The notes under the pieces were generated by a model. That model was not told the origin of the DNA and did no database searches. It worked only from the letters and a program-made list of their open reading frames with translations. A DNA stretch of 64,000 bases, from contig NW_004454163.1 of the NCBI RefSeq assembly GCF_000283155.1, positions 18,628,633-18,692,632 on the forward strand. Reading direction: 5' to 3'. Every line of letters starts with the position of its first letter. Position 1 is the stretch's first letter. Position numbers and translations under genes: made by a program. Shown here in pieces: positions 53,920 through 64,000 of the stretch. Source of the DNA: Ceratotherium simum simum (Eukaryota > Chordata > Mammalia > Perissodactyla > Rhinocerotidae).

Positions 53920-54460
53920 AGGTAGCCAGCCCTACCCTAGGTTACTTACTTTGTCCTCGCAAGGCCTTTCAGCAACTCACTTACAGTCCTGCCAGCTCTC
54001 TGGTCCTGCAGCGTCCCTGCCACAGCCCAGAAATAAGTCTGTTAGACAACCCAAGAAAGCCAGCATTGGCATCTAGATTTGAAGCAGAAAAAACGTCAGT
54101 TCCCACCACCCCCTCTGAGCCCTTCGTAAGGAAGGCCCGGGCCTGGGTCGTGGATCAGCGGCTGGTAGGTGGATGGGGATGGATGTTAAGCCTCAAGCGA
54201 GACCCTAGAGGATGGGTCATGGTGACCCATGTGCAAATCCTTCTCAGGAGGTGAAGTTCAAGTCAAATCATCACAAATAAGAATCCTCGACATGTCTTCT
54301 GGATGCCTTCCCTGCATGGTGCCCAGTCATGGGGGGAATTGAGTGTGCGGGGGCTGGATGAGCCTCCTTGGCTTGACCTCCAGTGGTGGGGGAGGGCTGG
54401 GCATTGCCAGACATTACCTCCTCCCCCTTCCCCAATGTCATCTTTTCTCACGTCATGACA
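53920..54460. other. Unique DNA, nothing recognised
   Basis: No repeat, exon or strong motif was identified. Confidence 0.3.
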
Positions 54461-54464
54461 GTGT

Positions 54465-54615
54465 GACGGGAAGAGCACTGGGTGGGAGTCAAGCCCAGGG
54501 TGGACCCTCTCTCTTTCCCTGAGTCAGTGAGGGATCTTGAGCAGGCCACCTAACCTTTGGGGCCTCCATTTCTTCACTGGCCAAACAAAGGGACCTGAGT
54601 CAGCTGGACTCTAAC
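54465..54615 (+). mobile_element. MIR SINE
   Basis: GGAAGAGCACTGGGTGGGAGTCAAGCCCAGGG, GATCTTGAGCAGGCCACCTAACC and GGCCTCCATTTCTTCACTGGCC follow MIR. Confidence 0.75.
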
Positions 54616-54619
54616 TAGG

Positions 54620-55585
54620 GGGGGCCAGCTGTCCTGGTTTACCCTAGACTATCCTTTTTTTATCACTAAAAGTCCTGTATCCCTAGAAACTCCTCAGTCC
54701 CAGGCAAACCTGGATGGTTGGTCGCCTTATCTCTAAGGTTGCTACCGCCTCCTGGCATCTGTGACATAGAAATTCCATGAGTGTCATCATCAGGATAGTG
54801 TTAATTACTCCTTGAACTCCCCAGCCAATCAGACGTGATTCCTCCTGGCTTAGGAGGCTTCGAAACAGCACAGAGGGACTTGTGGGGCAGAGTTAGCATA
54901 GGCCGAAGGAAACTGGGGTGTTTGGAGGGAAAGGCCTCACCCCAAGCTGGACGCTAGGCGAGCTCACCCACTCACCATGGCCTGTGACACCTTCAGAAGG
55001 GACAGACTCTTGTTTGATGGGCCTCAGGTGGAAGGTTTTCATTTGGTCTCAAAGGTCCTTCACTCTGCCTGGTGACATACTGTGGGAGAGCCCACGGGCC
55101 ACCCTGCTCTGGCCCTGGCTCTACCCTTCTTCACTCTTGGGCCTATGGACTAACCTTTCTGTCTCTCATCATCTCTTCATCTTTAAAGAGTCGCAGAAGA
55201 ATCACTGCCACTCACAGGAGATGGAGTGAGTCCCCATTGTGGATGTTGCACCTATCCTGGATGGGTGATATTCCAAAATGGCGGCCTGGCAGAGAGCAAG
55301 CGTCAGAGGCCACAGGAAGCTGAGAGCCCCGTGAGGGAAACCGTTCTGTAATGAGTTGTGGTTTCAAAGTTCACAGGCGCCTTAATCCTTCTGTTAAAGA
55401 GCCATGGGAAGGAGCCGTGCTGGTGGTTGGACTATATACTCCTGTCTGTTCCTCACCCTCTACCTCCCGATCCCTCCCACAGCCCACATGTGTGCCTGAC
55501 CGTCTGGGGTGGCCCAGATTCCTTCCTGCTGATATGCCACGAAGTCCATCAGGGCTACCCCCTGTGTTTCATAAATTCTTAGAGT
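54620..55585. other. Unique DNA, nothing recognised
   Basis: No repeat or coding evidence was found. The frames at 54918-55323 shadow one another. Confidence 0.3.
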
Positions 55586-55589
55586 GCAC

Positions 55590-55775
55590 GTCTTGTGTTC
55601 AAAGGGATCTACAAATATCAATGCACATTGTCAGTACAACCTCGCATTGAGGTAGGTACCGTTGTATCCACATTTTACAGGTGAGGGAACTCAGGCAGAG
55701 AGAGGTGACATAACTGGCCCAGGTCACACAGCGAGGCAGAGGCAGAGCTGGGGCCTGAATTCAGCTTCCCCTCTT
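55590..55775 (-). mobile_element. MIR SINE, antisense
   Basis: GATCTACAAATATCAATGC, GAGGTAGGTACCGTTGTATCCACATTTTACAGGTGAGGG, GGCCCAGGTCACACAGCG and GAGCTGGGGCCTGAATTCAGC follow MIR in reverse. Confidence 0.85.
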
Positions 55776-55779
55776 TCTC

Positions 55780-56520
55780 TTGGCTCAGCCTCTCGCGACC
55801 TTTCTTGGCCACCAGTGACTCAGCCACTCCCTGGCCTGGCCACCGCCCCAGCCCTATCCCTGAAGCCTACCTCTGACCATCCAGCTTCCAGACTCAGCGG
55901 AGGCTTCCTCCAGCCAGAACCAAGATTCCTCCCCTTCCTCTACCATCGGTATGCAGAGCCCCCCAAGACCTGCCCCAACCTAACCTTCCAGAATTTCTTC
56001 TCACCTCCCCACCCTCACTGCCCGTTGCACCTGTGTCTCAATCAGCCAGCCCACTCCTCGCTCTCTGACCATGCCCAGGACTTCCCTGCTGGGCCATCTT
56101 TCCTCCCTCATAGAAATCCCACCCATACTGCTAGGCCTCTCTGCTTGTACGAGACTCCACCCCCCAGGGTCAAACGGGTTGTCCCTCCATTTCCCAGGGC
56201 ACTTTATGCTGGATGCCCAGAAACAGGAAGGGTTTTATAGCCATCAGTCAAGGCGTCGGGGCTACTCAAGTCCTTGCCCTTGGCCTACCCTGACCATCCC
56301 TCGGTGTCCCCGGAGCGTAGAGAAGCTCTGGCTTCAGAAGGAGTGGGGTCCAGCTCCCTGAACCTGTCCCCTGCTGCAGTCAGCTCATTGGAAGCCTGGG
56401 GCAGCCAAAAACAGACCATTAAAGATTACTGACAGGTTGTACAAATATTACAATGTTAGAGCTTAACAGATCTCTAGAAATCATTTTCTCTAGCCCCCAC
56501 CCCTCTGCCAAGTCTGGAAG
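55780..56520. other. CT-rich unique DNA, 192-codon chance frame
   Basis: The plus frame 55662-56240 runs through the MIR and then CT-rich sequence. The mixed origin argues against coding. Possible L2-like remnants exist but are too weak to define. Confidence 0.35.
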
Positions 56521-56524
56521 GATA

Positions 56525-56760
56525 GCATGGGCTCTCCCCAGCTTCCCTTTCTAGCTGTGTGACCTGGGCAGGTTACTTAACCTCTCTGTTCCTGTTTTGT
56601 CGGCTGCAAAGTGAGGATAATGTTGCTGTCTACCTATAGAGTTGTGGGGATGATTGAATAAGTTAATTTTTGTTCTTAGAACAGTGTCTTGGACGTAGAA
56701 AGTACCATTCAAGTGTCATTCATCATCAGGGTTGTTATTATTATTATTGTTGTTGTTATT
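56525..56760 (+). mobile_element. MIR SINE
   Basis: CTAGCTGTGTGACCTGGGCAGGTTACTTAACCTCTCTGTTCC, GCAAAGTGAGGATAATG and GAACAGTGTCTTGGACGTAGAAAG are classic MIR. A (TTA/TTG)n tail follows at 56733-56764. Confidence 0.93.
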
Positions 56761-56761
56761 A

Positions 56762-56850
56762 TTATAAAAGAGAACTGGGGCCCAGAGAGGTGTTTTCATT
56801 AACCCAGGGGCACACAGCTGGTAGCCACAGAGCTGGAGTGGACCCCAGGG
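56762..56850 (-). mobile_element. MIR SINE fragment, antisense
   Basis: AACTGGGGCCCAGAGAGGTG and CAGGGGCACACAGCTGGTAGCC are MIR in reverse, inserted tail to tail with the preceding MIR. Confidence 0.75.
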
Positions 56851-57855
56851 TCCCACCTCTCTCTTTCCAGCCAGCGTCCCCTGTTACTTTGCCTCTCCGT
56901 CTCCTTTGGTGCACGTTGCCAGGCAGTGGGTACTGAGTAGGTCTAAAGTGCCACCACAAATGAGAGTGTGAATCCCACCCAGGCTGCCCTATGCCATAGC
57001 TTTGCCAGCCCCGGCCCCCACCCGCGCCCAACCCCATCACTTCCCCTCCTGACCAGAGCCTATGGTTAGAAGCCTACGTTGGTTTCCCACCTGAAAGGAA
57101 TGGGCTCACTGGGCTGCACTGAAACTCTGTCCCTCTGCCACCCTCCCCTCCCCATCCTGCTCTCAGGGCCATGCCCTGCACAGGAAGGGAACAGTGAATG
57201 CTGCTGGCACCGAGGCCCCCTGAGGCCTCACTCCGAGCCTCTGAAACTCCTCCCTCGTTCCCGGTCTCAGAAACCACTTCCCACAACCCCACAGGAAGAA
57301 CCTAAACATCCATTTCCAGTGGAGCCTATACTTCCTGTAATGAGCCCGGCGGGGCAGAGGACAAGATGTGGCCCCTGCCTGCCCTCCAGGCATGAGCTAT
57401 GGACACAGGCTGCAAACACGCTGATACGTACCATCAACTCCGGGGAAAGATCCTGGGGACAGACAGCATTCACCATGGCCGGGTGACCAGGACAGTTCCC
57501 CAAAGGGAGTGGACTTGAGCTCGCTGAGACCCTAGAGAAGATGTGTTGAGGCAAAGACGAGTGGGGAGGAGTTCCATGGGGGAATGGCATGGACGTCCTC
57601 GGGGAGGAGGGGGGCAGGCAGGTTAGAGCACAGTGTGCAGACCTCCAGCGGATGTTTAAGGCTTTGAGACTCTCTCGGGGCCAGCAGGAGTTTCCAAACT
57701 CTTCTAAATATCTCACACTGGATCTGCAAACCTGAAAGTCATGTGGAAGATGCTGGGCATGCCATGAACCCTGGGGATGCCAGGGGAGGTGTCTTCTGGG
57801 CTCGGGCCTCTGGGTTCACACAAGAGGCGAGAGCACCGCGCCCAGAGTCCTGACT
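56850..57855. other. Unique DNA, nothing recognised
   Basis: Overlapping frames of 135-149 codons on both strands at 57079-57716 are mutual shadows. No exon borders are seen. Confidence 0.3.
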
Positions 57856-57858
57856 TGT

Positions 57859-57900
57859 CACTGCTGCTGTTTCCTGAGTGACGCTGTGACAGCAGCAGTG
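57859..57900. repeat. Inverted repeat, 12-bp perfect arms, 18-nt loop
   Basis: CACTGCTGCTGT (57859-57870) and ACAGCAGCAGTG (57889-57900) are perfect complements, so a short hairpin could form in either transcript. It is too short for a typical miRNA precursor. Confidence 0.7.
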
Positions 57901-57902
57901 GG

Positions 57903-58045
57903 AACCCCTTATCAGCACTGAGCCTCCTTCTCAGAACCTTATGCAACACACCTGTCGTCATTATTCCCCCATTTTACCAATGGGAAACTGAGGCACAGAC
58001 CAAAAAGCGCCTTGCCCAGGGGCACACAGCTGGGAGATCCCAGGG
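57903..58045 (-). mobile_element. MIR SINE, antisense
   Basis: CATTATTCCCCCATTTTACCAATGGGAAACTGAGGCACAGACC and CTTGCCCAGGGGCACACAGCTGGGAG are MIR in reverse. Confidence 0.85.
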
Positions 58046-58189
58046 GTATGTTTTCACCTTTAGAACCGCACAGTGTGGAACCCTGCCTGTGCGGGTGGAG
58101 CGAGTACCGGGCTTCATGGAGATCAGAGAGCCCGCCCAGGACTCGGCCCGTCAGCCAATTCATCACTCAGCAGCCCCGCCAGCCACTTC

Positions 58190-59010
58190 GGTAGTTTTAA
58201 CCATTATGCAGTTTGAAATTATTTTTATTCTTGGTCGAATATTTAATTTTTACCCATAACAGACAGTTGGTTAAAGGCAGGAAGCATTAAAGGACACTGA
58301 TATTAAAAACCTGGTTTATGAGGAATACACAATCATTCTGCACGTCTGCCTCGGGTGCTCTGCCAGGAGCGTCCTATCCGTCTGGTCAGAGTCCTTGTGT
58401 GACAGCTCCCGGAGCCCGCAGAGCTCCACTCCCCCGGCTGCAGAGAGACCGACCAGCTCTGCAAACAGGGAGTCCAGACCCTCCACGCTCACGCCCTGCT
58501 ATGTGGGCTGAAGGGATTGCAAGCTGCAAATTCTCACGTCTCGTCACTTAAAAACAAAGCAAGAAAATTACAAAAACAAACCAGCAGATTTTTATTTTAA
58601 AAAAACAAACAAACGTAAAACTCAAGAATTCCAAACAATGGGCCACAAAATCAGTTTTTGCTTTTTGTTTCTTTTTCTGCCTTATATAGTCAAACTTGAG
58701 CCTACATGTTGGCATGTATCTGGTGCCAAAGCCACAAAGTAATGGCGATATGTCATTTTGAAATTTCTTTGTAGAAAATCCTGTTTTTGCTTTCATAACT
58801 CATTTACGGTAAAGAAGGAGAAGGCATCACTTGATCAGTGGGGGAAGGTTCAAGTTTGCCTGTATTCATTAATATTGTTAAAGATCGTGTTAAACATGAA
58901 CCTTATAATTCGCTCCCAGTCACATATCAATCTAAAAACTGTTTTACGTAAATAACTTTTTTATCGAATACCGCTGAAAACAACAAAATATTTTTTTAAA
59001 TTCCTAAGGG
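58190..59010. other. AT-rich, repeat-free block, possible conserved element or minus-strand 3' UTR
   Basis: This complex AT-rich sequence has no recognised repeat. On the minus strand an AATAAA polyadenylation signal lies at about 58595-58590, followed by T/G-rich sequence at 58590-58555 (minus strand GGTTTGTTTTTG), the usual downstream-element composition. The minus-strand open frame 58548-58796 is not convincing as protein. It could be the 3' end of an unannotated minus-strand transcript or a conserved non-coding block. Confidence 0.3.
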
Positions 59011-59580
59011 TGTTTGCAAGGTGGTGTTACTATGAGAGGAGTTGTCAAGTTGAACAAGGCTGTGGCCAGCCCACTAAACTGTCTCAGTTTCCACAAGCTT
59101 AAAAATAAGAATAAAAATGTGTGCTTTTTCCCACTCATTGAGGAGCTAGGTCTCCTGGTGGGTGCCATACAGACCCACCCCGGGGGGAAGGGGGGCTTGC
59201 TTTGGGAAGTGCACCCCTGCAAGTTTTATCTAAAAGGGCGATCTGACTTGCTTATGGTGGTGCACGGGGTCCGCCCAGGCCTGTGTCCCCTGGGATGTAG
59301 GACAGTTTGGCTGCCCTTCAGTTTGTGCCGGATCCTTGAGTTCCACCAAGGCCTTCCTGTGGGTCTCGAGGACACAAATGCACAGTGAGCTCTGCATTCA
59401 GCTCCGCTGGGACTACCCCTATGGTGAGGGGTCTCTGCAGTTTTACCTGCTCCCAGGTGAAGCAGGACCCTCTGTGGTCAATTTTATCGTATTTTGTTTG
59501 GTTTGCCTGGTGCATAAGAAATTGACTTGAGAAAAATGGCCAGCAAGCCTTTGTTGAGTCTGATGTTTCTTCTAGAATGC
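59010..59580. other. Unique DNA, nothing recognised
   Basis: No exon or repeat consensus was recognised. Confidence 0.3.
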
Positions 59581-59589
59581 CCTCTCTAC

Positions 59590-60480
59590 TTCTCCACTTC
59601 TAACCAAATCCTATCATTTTTTAAAACTTCTGATTTTGACAAAATTTCAGACCCTCAGAAGAGTTGCAAGAATAACACAAAGAATTCCTATATTCTTTCC
59701 ACTCAGATTCCTCAAATATGAACACTTTACCACATTTGCTTTATCTTTCCCTCTCTCCTGTACACTTTTTTCTGACATCTTTGACAGTAAATTGCCTTTC
59801 TATGGCTAATTACTTCACAGCGTGTTTCCTTAAAACAAAGACATTTTTTTTCATAGACATAGTACAATGATCAAAATCAGGAAACTAACCCAGATACAAT
59901 ACTGTGATCTACTCCCCCACCGTCCTTACTCATATTTTTCCAGATCCTAGATCGTGGGTTACATTCAATTGTCCTGTCTCTAGTTTCTTTTAATCTGGGG
60001 ACAGTTTCCAAGGCTTTGTCTTTCATGACCTTGACTGTTTTTGAGAATGACTAGTTATTTTTGTAGAAGGTCCCTCAATTTGGGTGTCTCTGGTATTTCC
60101 ACACGATTAGACTCAGGTTATGTTCGCTCACTGATGTCGTGTCCTTCCCAATGCGTCGTATGAGGAGACTTGTGTTTTCCTTTCATCCCATGACTGGTGA
60201 TGCTAACTTCGATTACCTGGCTAAGGCGGTGTCTGCCAAGGTTCTACTGTAAAGTGAGGAGTTTTCCCTTTGTAATTGAGAAATAGCTGGTGAGGAGATA
60301 CTCTGAAACTCTGCCAATATTCTGTTTTTCCTTAAACTTTTACCCACTAGCCTCCATGGATGATTCTTGTTTGAAACAATTATGATGATGATGGTTGCCA
60401 AATGATTTTCTAATTCCATCGTTCCTTCTGATTTTACTGGTTGTCTTTCTATTGTCAGAGAGAGTCTCTGGTTGATTTTA
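59590..60480 (-). mobile_element. Old L1M 3' end, about 0.9 kb
   Basis: The plus strand shows CAGAAGAGTTGCAAGAATAAC, TTTCATGACCTTGACTG, AGAAGGTCCCTCAATTTGGG, GATGCTAACTTCGATTACC, GGCGGTGTCTGCCAAGGTTC, TTTTACCCACTAGCCTCC, in the same order as the copy at 3.5-4.8 kb. It is minus-oriented by the same tail. There is no coding capacity. Confidence 0.8.
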
Positions 60481-60484
60481 AACT

Positions 60485-61205
60485 CACACCTCTAAGCCTC
60501 AGGACCCCAGCATTGGGGAGCTAGAGAGAGTAATCTGAACCTCCCTGAATATGGACACTGAATCCTGGCTGACAGGTGTTCAATGTGAAAGCTATCAGCA
60601 CGTGCTCCAAGTCCCCTTGCACTCTGGAAGCCCAAGAACCCATCTGCTGGGCAGCTGTGTCCCGGGATGGCTGGGTTGGGGCTGGGGTTTGTGATGTGCG
60701 TGAAGCTGTCGAGCGGTTCTCCGTCCACCATGACGTTTTGCCGTGGACTTGTCAGTTCCCCCAGCCCTGGCTGAAAAGTGTGGCCCAGGGGAGGCCCTAC
60801 TCCAGCTAACTCCATTTCACACTTCCTCTCCTGCCCGGGATGGAAAAATGGCCCTTTGGGGACAGAGCAAACCTGTCAGTAATGAAGTTGTGTGGGAGGA
60901 GCCTGTGCCAGCAGGGTGGCCGGGATGCGATGGCGGATGCAGTGAGGAGGCAGGCAGACAGTCTCCCCGGAGACCCTGGAAGCTCAGCGGTGCTCCGCTG
61001 CCCACCACACAGAACCAGCTCAGGGACAGCCCTGGTCCCATAACAGAGCCTTCTTTCCTTCACGCGGGGCCCTCTCCCAGAGCCCCCAGGGCTAGCCAAG
61101 AAGGCCTGGGGTACCCTCCCGGGGCTGGCCCGAGGCAGAGGGGTGAGTGGGCAAGGTTTATCACCCAGCCCTGTGGTCATCCCTTTCAGCTCTACCCCTC
61201 GCTCA
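60485..61205. other. Unique DNA, overlapping chance frames
   Basis: Frames on both strands at 60743-61234 overlap and lack exon borders. No repeat was recognised. Confidence 0.3.
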
Positions 61206-61214
61206 TTTTCCAGT

Positions 61215-61360
61215 CGTGGGGTCCATTTGATTGAGAAGACAACTGAGGGGCAGAGAGGTTAGGCAACTTGTCCAAGACCGCCCAGCAAGATGGGGGGAAA
61301 ACAAGGATGTGAACCCAGGTGTGTCCAAATCCCAGGTTGTCACTGCATCATGCTGCCTCT
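61215..61360 (-). mobile_element. MIR SINE, antisense
   Basis: GAGAAGACAACTGAGGGGCAGAGAGGTTAGGCAACTTGTCC and GATGTGAACCCAGGTGTGTCC are MIR in reverse. Confidence 0.8.
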
Positions 61361-61479
61361 CCGGGTGAGGACACCTGGGGGGAGCTGCAGAGACCCAGTA
61401 GGGCTTCCTGGAGGAGGTGCTTATTGCAGAATGGGCATGTTAGGGATAGCAGGTCTCCATAGCTAACTGTTGGTTGGTG

Positions 61480-61675
61480 ATTTGAACCTGCAGTGACAGG
61501 GAGCTCACTACATTCCCAGGCAGCCCCTCCACTGTGAGGCAGCTCTCCCTGTGAGGAAGTTCCTCCATTAGGTGGACTCAGGCTGTGTCTCTGGCCTTCC
61601 TTCCTCCATAGTTCAGAGGGGCTCAGCAGTTGGTCACACCTGGGGCTTAAACAACTCTTAGGGGACTTGCTCTCC
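61480..61675. mobile_element. L3/CR1 LINE fragment
   Basis: CAGTGACAGGGAGCTCACTACATTCCCAGGCAGCCCCTCC and CAGCTCTCCCTGTGAGGAAGTTCCTCC are the well-known L3/CR1 words, opposite in orientation to the copy at 31.1 kb. Confidence 0.75.
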
Positions 61676-61679
61676 ATCC

Positions 61680-62215
61680 CCCTTCCTCTCTGTCCTACCT
61701 GTTCCAGTTTGAGGGCGATCCCACTGCACGAAGATGGTGAGATTATAACAGGTGATGAGAAGGCCTAGTTCTGAGTGTGCCTCTGAAATCAGTCAGCATG
61801 TGGAGTAAGCAAGATAGCGGGGGGCCAGCTGAGGCCCATTGAGCAGCTGTGGTAGACACTGATGGCCAGGCTTTAGGCTGGGAGTAAAGGAAGTCATTGG
61901 AGGTATCCCCCAAGCCTGTGGGGACCCATTGGGCAGTGTTCCCCTTGGGATGATGGTGGTGAGTGATAAAGACTTTCATAGTGGGAAACTGTGTCCAAAA
62001 TGCAACCCTTAGAGGCCAGAATGAGAGCAGAAGCCAGAAGCTGGACATCCTAGGGTTTCTTCCTTGATTCCTAACACTTGAAACAGCCTGTTTCCCCACA
62101 GCCTGGGTTCTCCCATCTGTACTATGGGTGCACTAATGCTCATCACTTCTTCCGAAAGTCTGATGGATTCATGCTATATTGCTTAGAAAACACACAACAT
62201 AATATTATCGTATAA
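61680..62215. other. Unique DNA with a small MIR-like scrap
   Basis: CTGTTTCCCCACAGCCTGGGTTCTCCCATCTGTACTATGGG at 62089-62130 is MIR-like. The rest was not recognised. An AT-rich palindromic stretch (ATAATATTATCG, ATATTAATATCATAATAT) lies at 62198-62232. Confidence 0.4.
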
Positions 62216-62227
62216 TATTAATATCAT

Positions 62228-62445
62228 AATATAAGCAAACACTAATATAGCACTTACATCAACTCCTTTAAAATTCACAGGAACCCTGTGAGATGAGTAC
62301 TCTATCTGTCCCTATTTTACAGATGAAGAAGCTAAGGCCCAGAGAGGTTAAGGAACTTTCTCAATGTTGCACAGCTAGAAGTGCAGAGCCAGGCTTTGAA
62401 CTCTGGGAGTCTGGCTCCAAAGTCTATACAGTGAAGGACGGCAGT
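62228..62445 (-). mobile_element. MIR SINE, antisense, nearly full length
   Basis: CCCTATTTTACAGATGAAGAAGCTAAGGCCCAGAGAGGTTAAGG, TTGCACAGCTAGAAGTGCAGAGCC and GGAGTCTGGCTCCAAAGTC are MIR in reverse. Confidence 0.92.
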
Positions 62446-62449
62446 GTGT

Positions 62450-63000
62450 TGCCTCTTGGCAAATACCCTGGGAGTTTGTATTGAGCACCTTGTGTATTCC
62501 AGGCAGTGAGGGGCTGTGGGAGAAGGCCACACAGTGGGGCAAGTTCACACCCATAGTCAGTCCTCCTCAGTTCTTTAGAAAAAGTGGGTGGGAGCTGGCA
62601 GAATCTCAAGACTCCAGAAAGGTGGCAGGGCCAGATTTTGCTTCCTGTGTTGATCCACATGTCTCTGTCAGTTTAGCCACAGGTACTAAGAGCCGGAAAA
62701 TTGAGCATCTCAGCTGAGCCTTACCCATGTCCGTGGCTGGTGTCCACCCTCCTCTGAGTGAGTGCCCAGGGTGGGTACGTAGCTCGGGGGATGCCCAGAC
62801 CCACCAGCAGGCTGCACTGAGGGTCCGCAGGCCAGAGCTCAGAGACCACGGGGCTTGGCTGGGCCAGGCGGAAGGGCGAGGGCCTTTCCCTGGAAGCAGT
62901 CCGCCAGGGCAGCCGCATGCTCTTCCCATGACATCACACTGCCTCAGAACGTTTGAGGCCAAGGATTCTTGGAATGCCTGATTCATCTGGAACAAAAATA
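62450..63000. other. Unique DNA, nothing recognised
   Basis: A short L2/MIR-like tail (ATTGAGCACCTTGTGTATTCCAGGCAGTG) lies at 62481-62510. No exon was seen. Confidence 0.35.
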
Positions 63001-63004
63001 ATAC

Positions 63005-63215
63005 CTCATATTTATAATGTGCCTTTGTTCCCCCGAAGGCTCTCCTGGGCTTTATTGTATTGTAACTTCAGACCAGCCTTGTGATCCAGACAGGAATGCA
63101 GGGAAGGTGGGAACTCACCTAAGAGAACGCTGCGAGGGGGGATTTGGTATTCCCATCCTACAGGTGGGAACACTGAGACGTGGGGAGTCGGGTGGTGTGC
63201 CAGAGCTGCCAGCAA
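63005..63215 (-). mobile_element. Probable MIR3-type SINE, antisense, degraded
   Basis: ACCTCATATTTATAATGTGCC, TTGGTATTCCCATCCTACAGGTGGGAACACTGAGACG and GGTGTGCCAGAGCTGCC are MIR-family words in reverse, with a diverged middle. Confidence 0.5.
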
Positions 63216-63219
63216 ATTG

Positions 63220-63840
63220 GAGCTGAGAGCCCTGGACTTCCAGTGGGGTTGAGAGGAAGGCTCAGAAATGCCTCCACAGTTGAGAGACACTCAGAGCCCC
63301 ATCTAATACCCCAGAGACAGCCATATCCCTGTGCTGCCCTGGGGCAGATGAAGGTGGCAGGAGCCTGCAGCTCCTCCGTCACTCCCCCAGGGCGCAGCAG
63401 CGGAGCCAGAGGGCCCCCCGAAATCCAGCTCCCCCCAGCCCTGCCCACAGGCCCCAGCCTCAGGAACTCGCAGACTGCGGTGGGGAAAGGATTGTTCCCA
63501 GCACGGATGGAAACCCAAGGGCTACATGTGGCTTCTGTGGTTTTCCCCAGACGCAGCGGAGCCAAGGCTGGAAGGCCGGATTTCCAAACCTCGACCCAGC
63601 GCTCCTGTCCAGAGCCCGCCCAGGCCTTCCCTCTCACGGACCTCAGCTTCCCCGTCTCCAGGGGCCCCCAGCCCAGCCTTTGGCCTTTCCTTCTGCATAT
63701 CTAGCCCTGCTCATGGCCCCCTCCCCCCGTGGCTTTGGCCAAGGCCTGGGTCCTTGGATTTGGGTTTTGGTGACTCGGCAGTGGTGTGTGGCTGCCCCAG
63801 GCCCTCAGGACCCTGGAACAGGCCTCAACACCCTGAGACA
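63220..63840. other. GC-rich unique DNA, overlapping chance frames
   Basis: Frames of 110-174 codons on both strands overlap at 63158-63858. CpG content is moderate. No splice borders or domains support a gene. Confidence 0.3.
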
Positions 63841-63844
63841 GGAG

Positions 63845-64000
63845 AGCGCGGTAGTTGAGGGCGCACGTTCTAGGGCCAAACTACCTGAATTCAAACCCAA
63901 GCTCTGCCTCTTGCAAGCTGTGTGGCCTCAGGCAAGTATTTACCCTTTCTGTGCCCCACTGACCTCTCTGTAAAACGGGGTTAGCAACAGCCCCACCCTC
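63845..64000 (+). mobile_element. MIR SINE, cut by the window end
   Basis: AGAGCGCGGTAGTTGAGGGCGCACG, ACTACCTGAATTCAAACCCAAGCTCTGCC, TGCAAGCTGTGTGGCCTCAGGC and CTCTGTAAAACGGGG cover the tRNA-like head and core of MIR. Confidence 0.92.

Noticed and set aside
55662..56240. 192-codon plus-strand open frame
   Set aside because: The first part is an antisense MIR, the rest CT-rich low-stop DNA. No protein motif was found.
63180..63704. 174-codon plus-strand frame in GC-rich DNA
   Set aside because: The opposite strand is open as well. It starts inside a MIR-like segment and has no exon signals.
1..64000. Bacterial or phage-type systems, CRISPR arrays, operons, tRNA or rRNA genes
   Set aside because: The repeat content is mammalian throughout. 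The tRNA-like boxes found belong to SINEs.

Overview
This window is mammalian nuclear DNA, most likely from an equid (horse, ass or zebra). The main evidence is the SINE content. Two tRNA-derived elements at 19259-19497 and 42850-43091 have the layout and wording of the equine ERE family: a GGGGCCGGCC-type start, A and B boxes, the GTGGCGGCGTCCCACATAAAG core, two TTAGCTCAGGG motifs and an A-rich tail. A third SINE of another equid type lies on the minus strand at 12170-12576. The background is ancient eutherian repeats: MIR, L2, L3/CR1, old L1 3' ends, hAT MITEs, a Tigger element and an MLT1 retrovirus-like element. I see no bacterial features, operons, tRNA or rRNA genes, or CRISPR arrays.

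The window is almost entirely non-coding, either intron or intergenic. Nearly all open frames are short, run through repeats, or look like chance. The one convincing exon candidate is 29160-29236 (+). It is 77 bp and carries a TACTAAC branch point, a pyrimidine tract, an AG acceptor, a GT donor and an open frame encoding a very basic peptide. If real, it is a small internal exon of a large-intron gene on the plus strand. I do not recognise the protein and see no second exon that clearly joins it.

Layout. 0-5 kb: L2, MER5A and a long minus-strand L1 3' end. 5-15 kb: a dense set of hAT MITEs (9.0-13.2 kb), L2, the minus-strand SINE and AT-rich unique DNA with enhancer-like motif clusters. 15-25 kb: MIR and L2 pieces, an ERE SINE, long CA/TG tracts, and a compact locus at 22.5-23.45 kb. 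That locus holds a CpG-rich patch, the longest open frame of the window (263 codons, minus), a 16-bp palindrome made of two E2-boxes and a perfect DR1 nuclear-receptor site. 25-37 kb: a minus-strand L1 end with an internal 56-bp duplication, a G4-type tract, an 18-bp RFX-like palindrome, the candidate exon, an 86-nt homopurine tract and a Tigger element with a broken transposase N-terminus. 38-47 kb: MIRs and a two-LTR MLT1 element on the minus strand with an ERE SINE nested inside. 48-64 kb: two long L2 copies, an L1 3' end, MIRs, an AT-rich unique block with a possible minus-strand polyadenylation signal, and a second long minus-strand L1 3' end related to the one at 3.5-4.8 kb.

Repeat family names come from recognising consensus wording by eye. 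Boundaries are approximate, usually within 10-30 bp, unless direct repeats or terminal motifs fix them. Statements about regulatory function are inference from motifs; no conservation or chromatin data were available.
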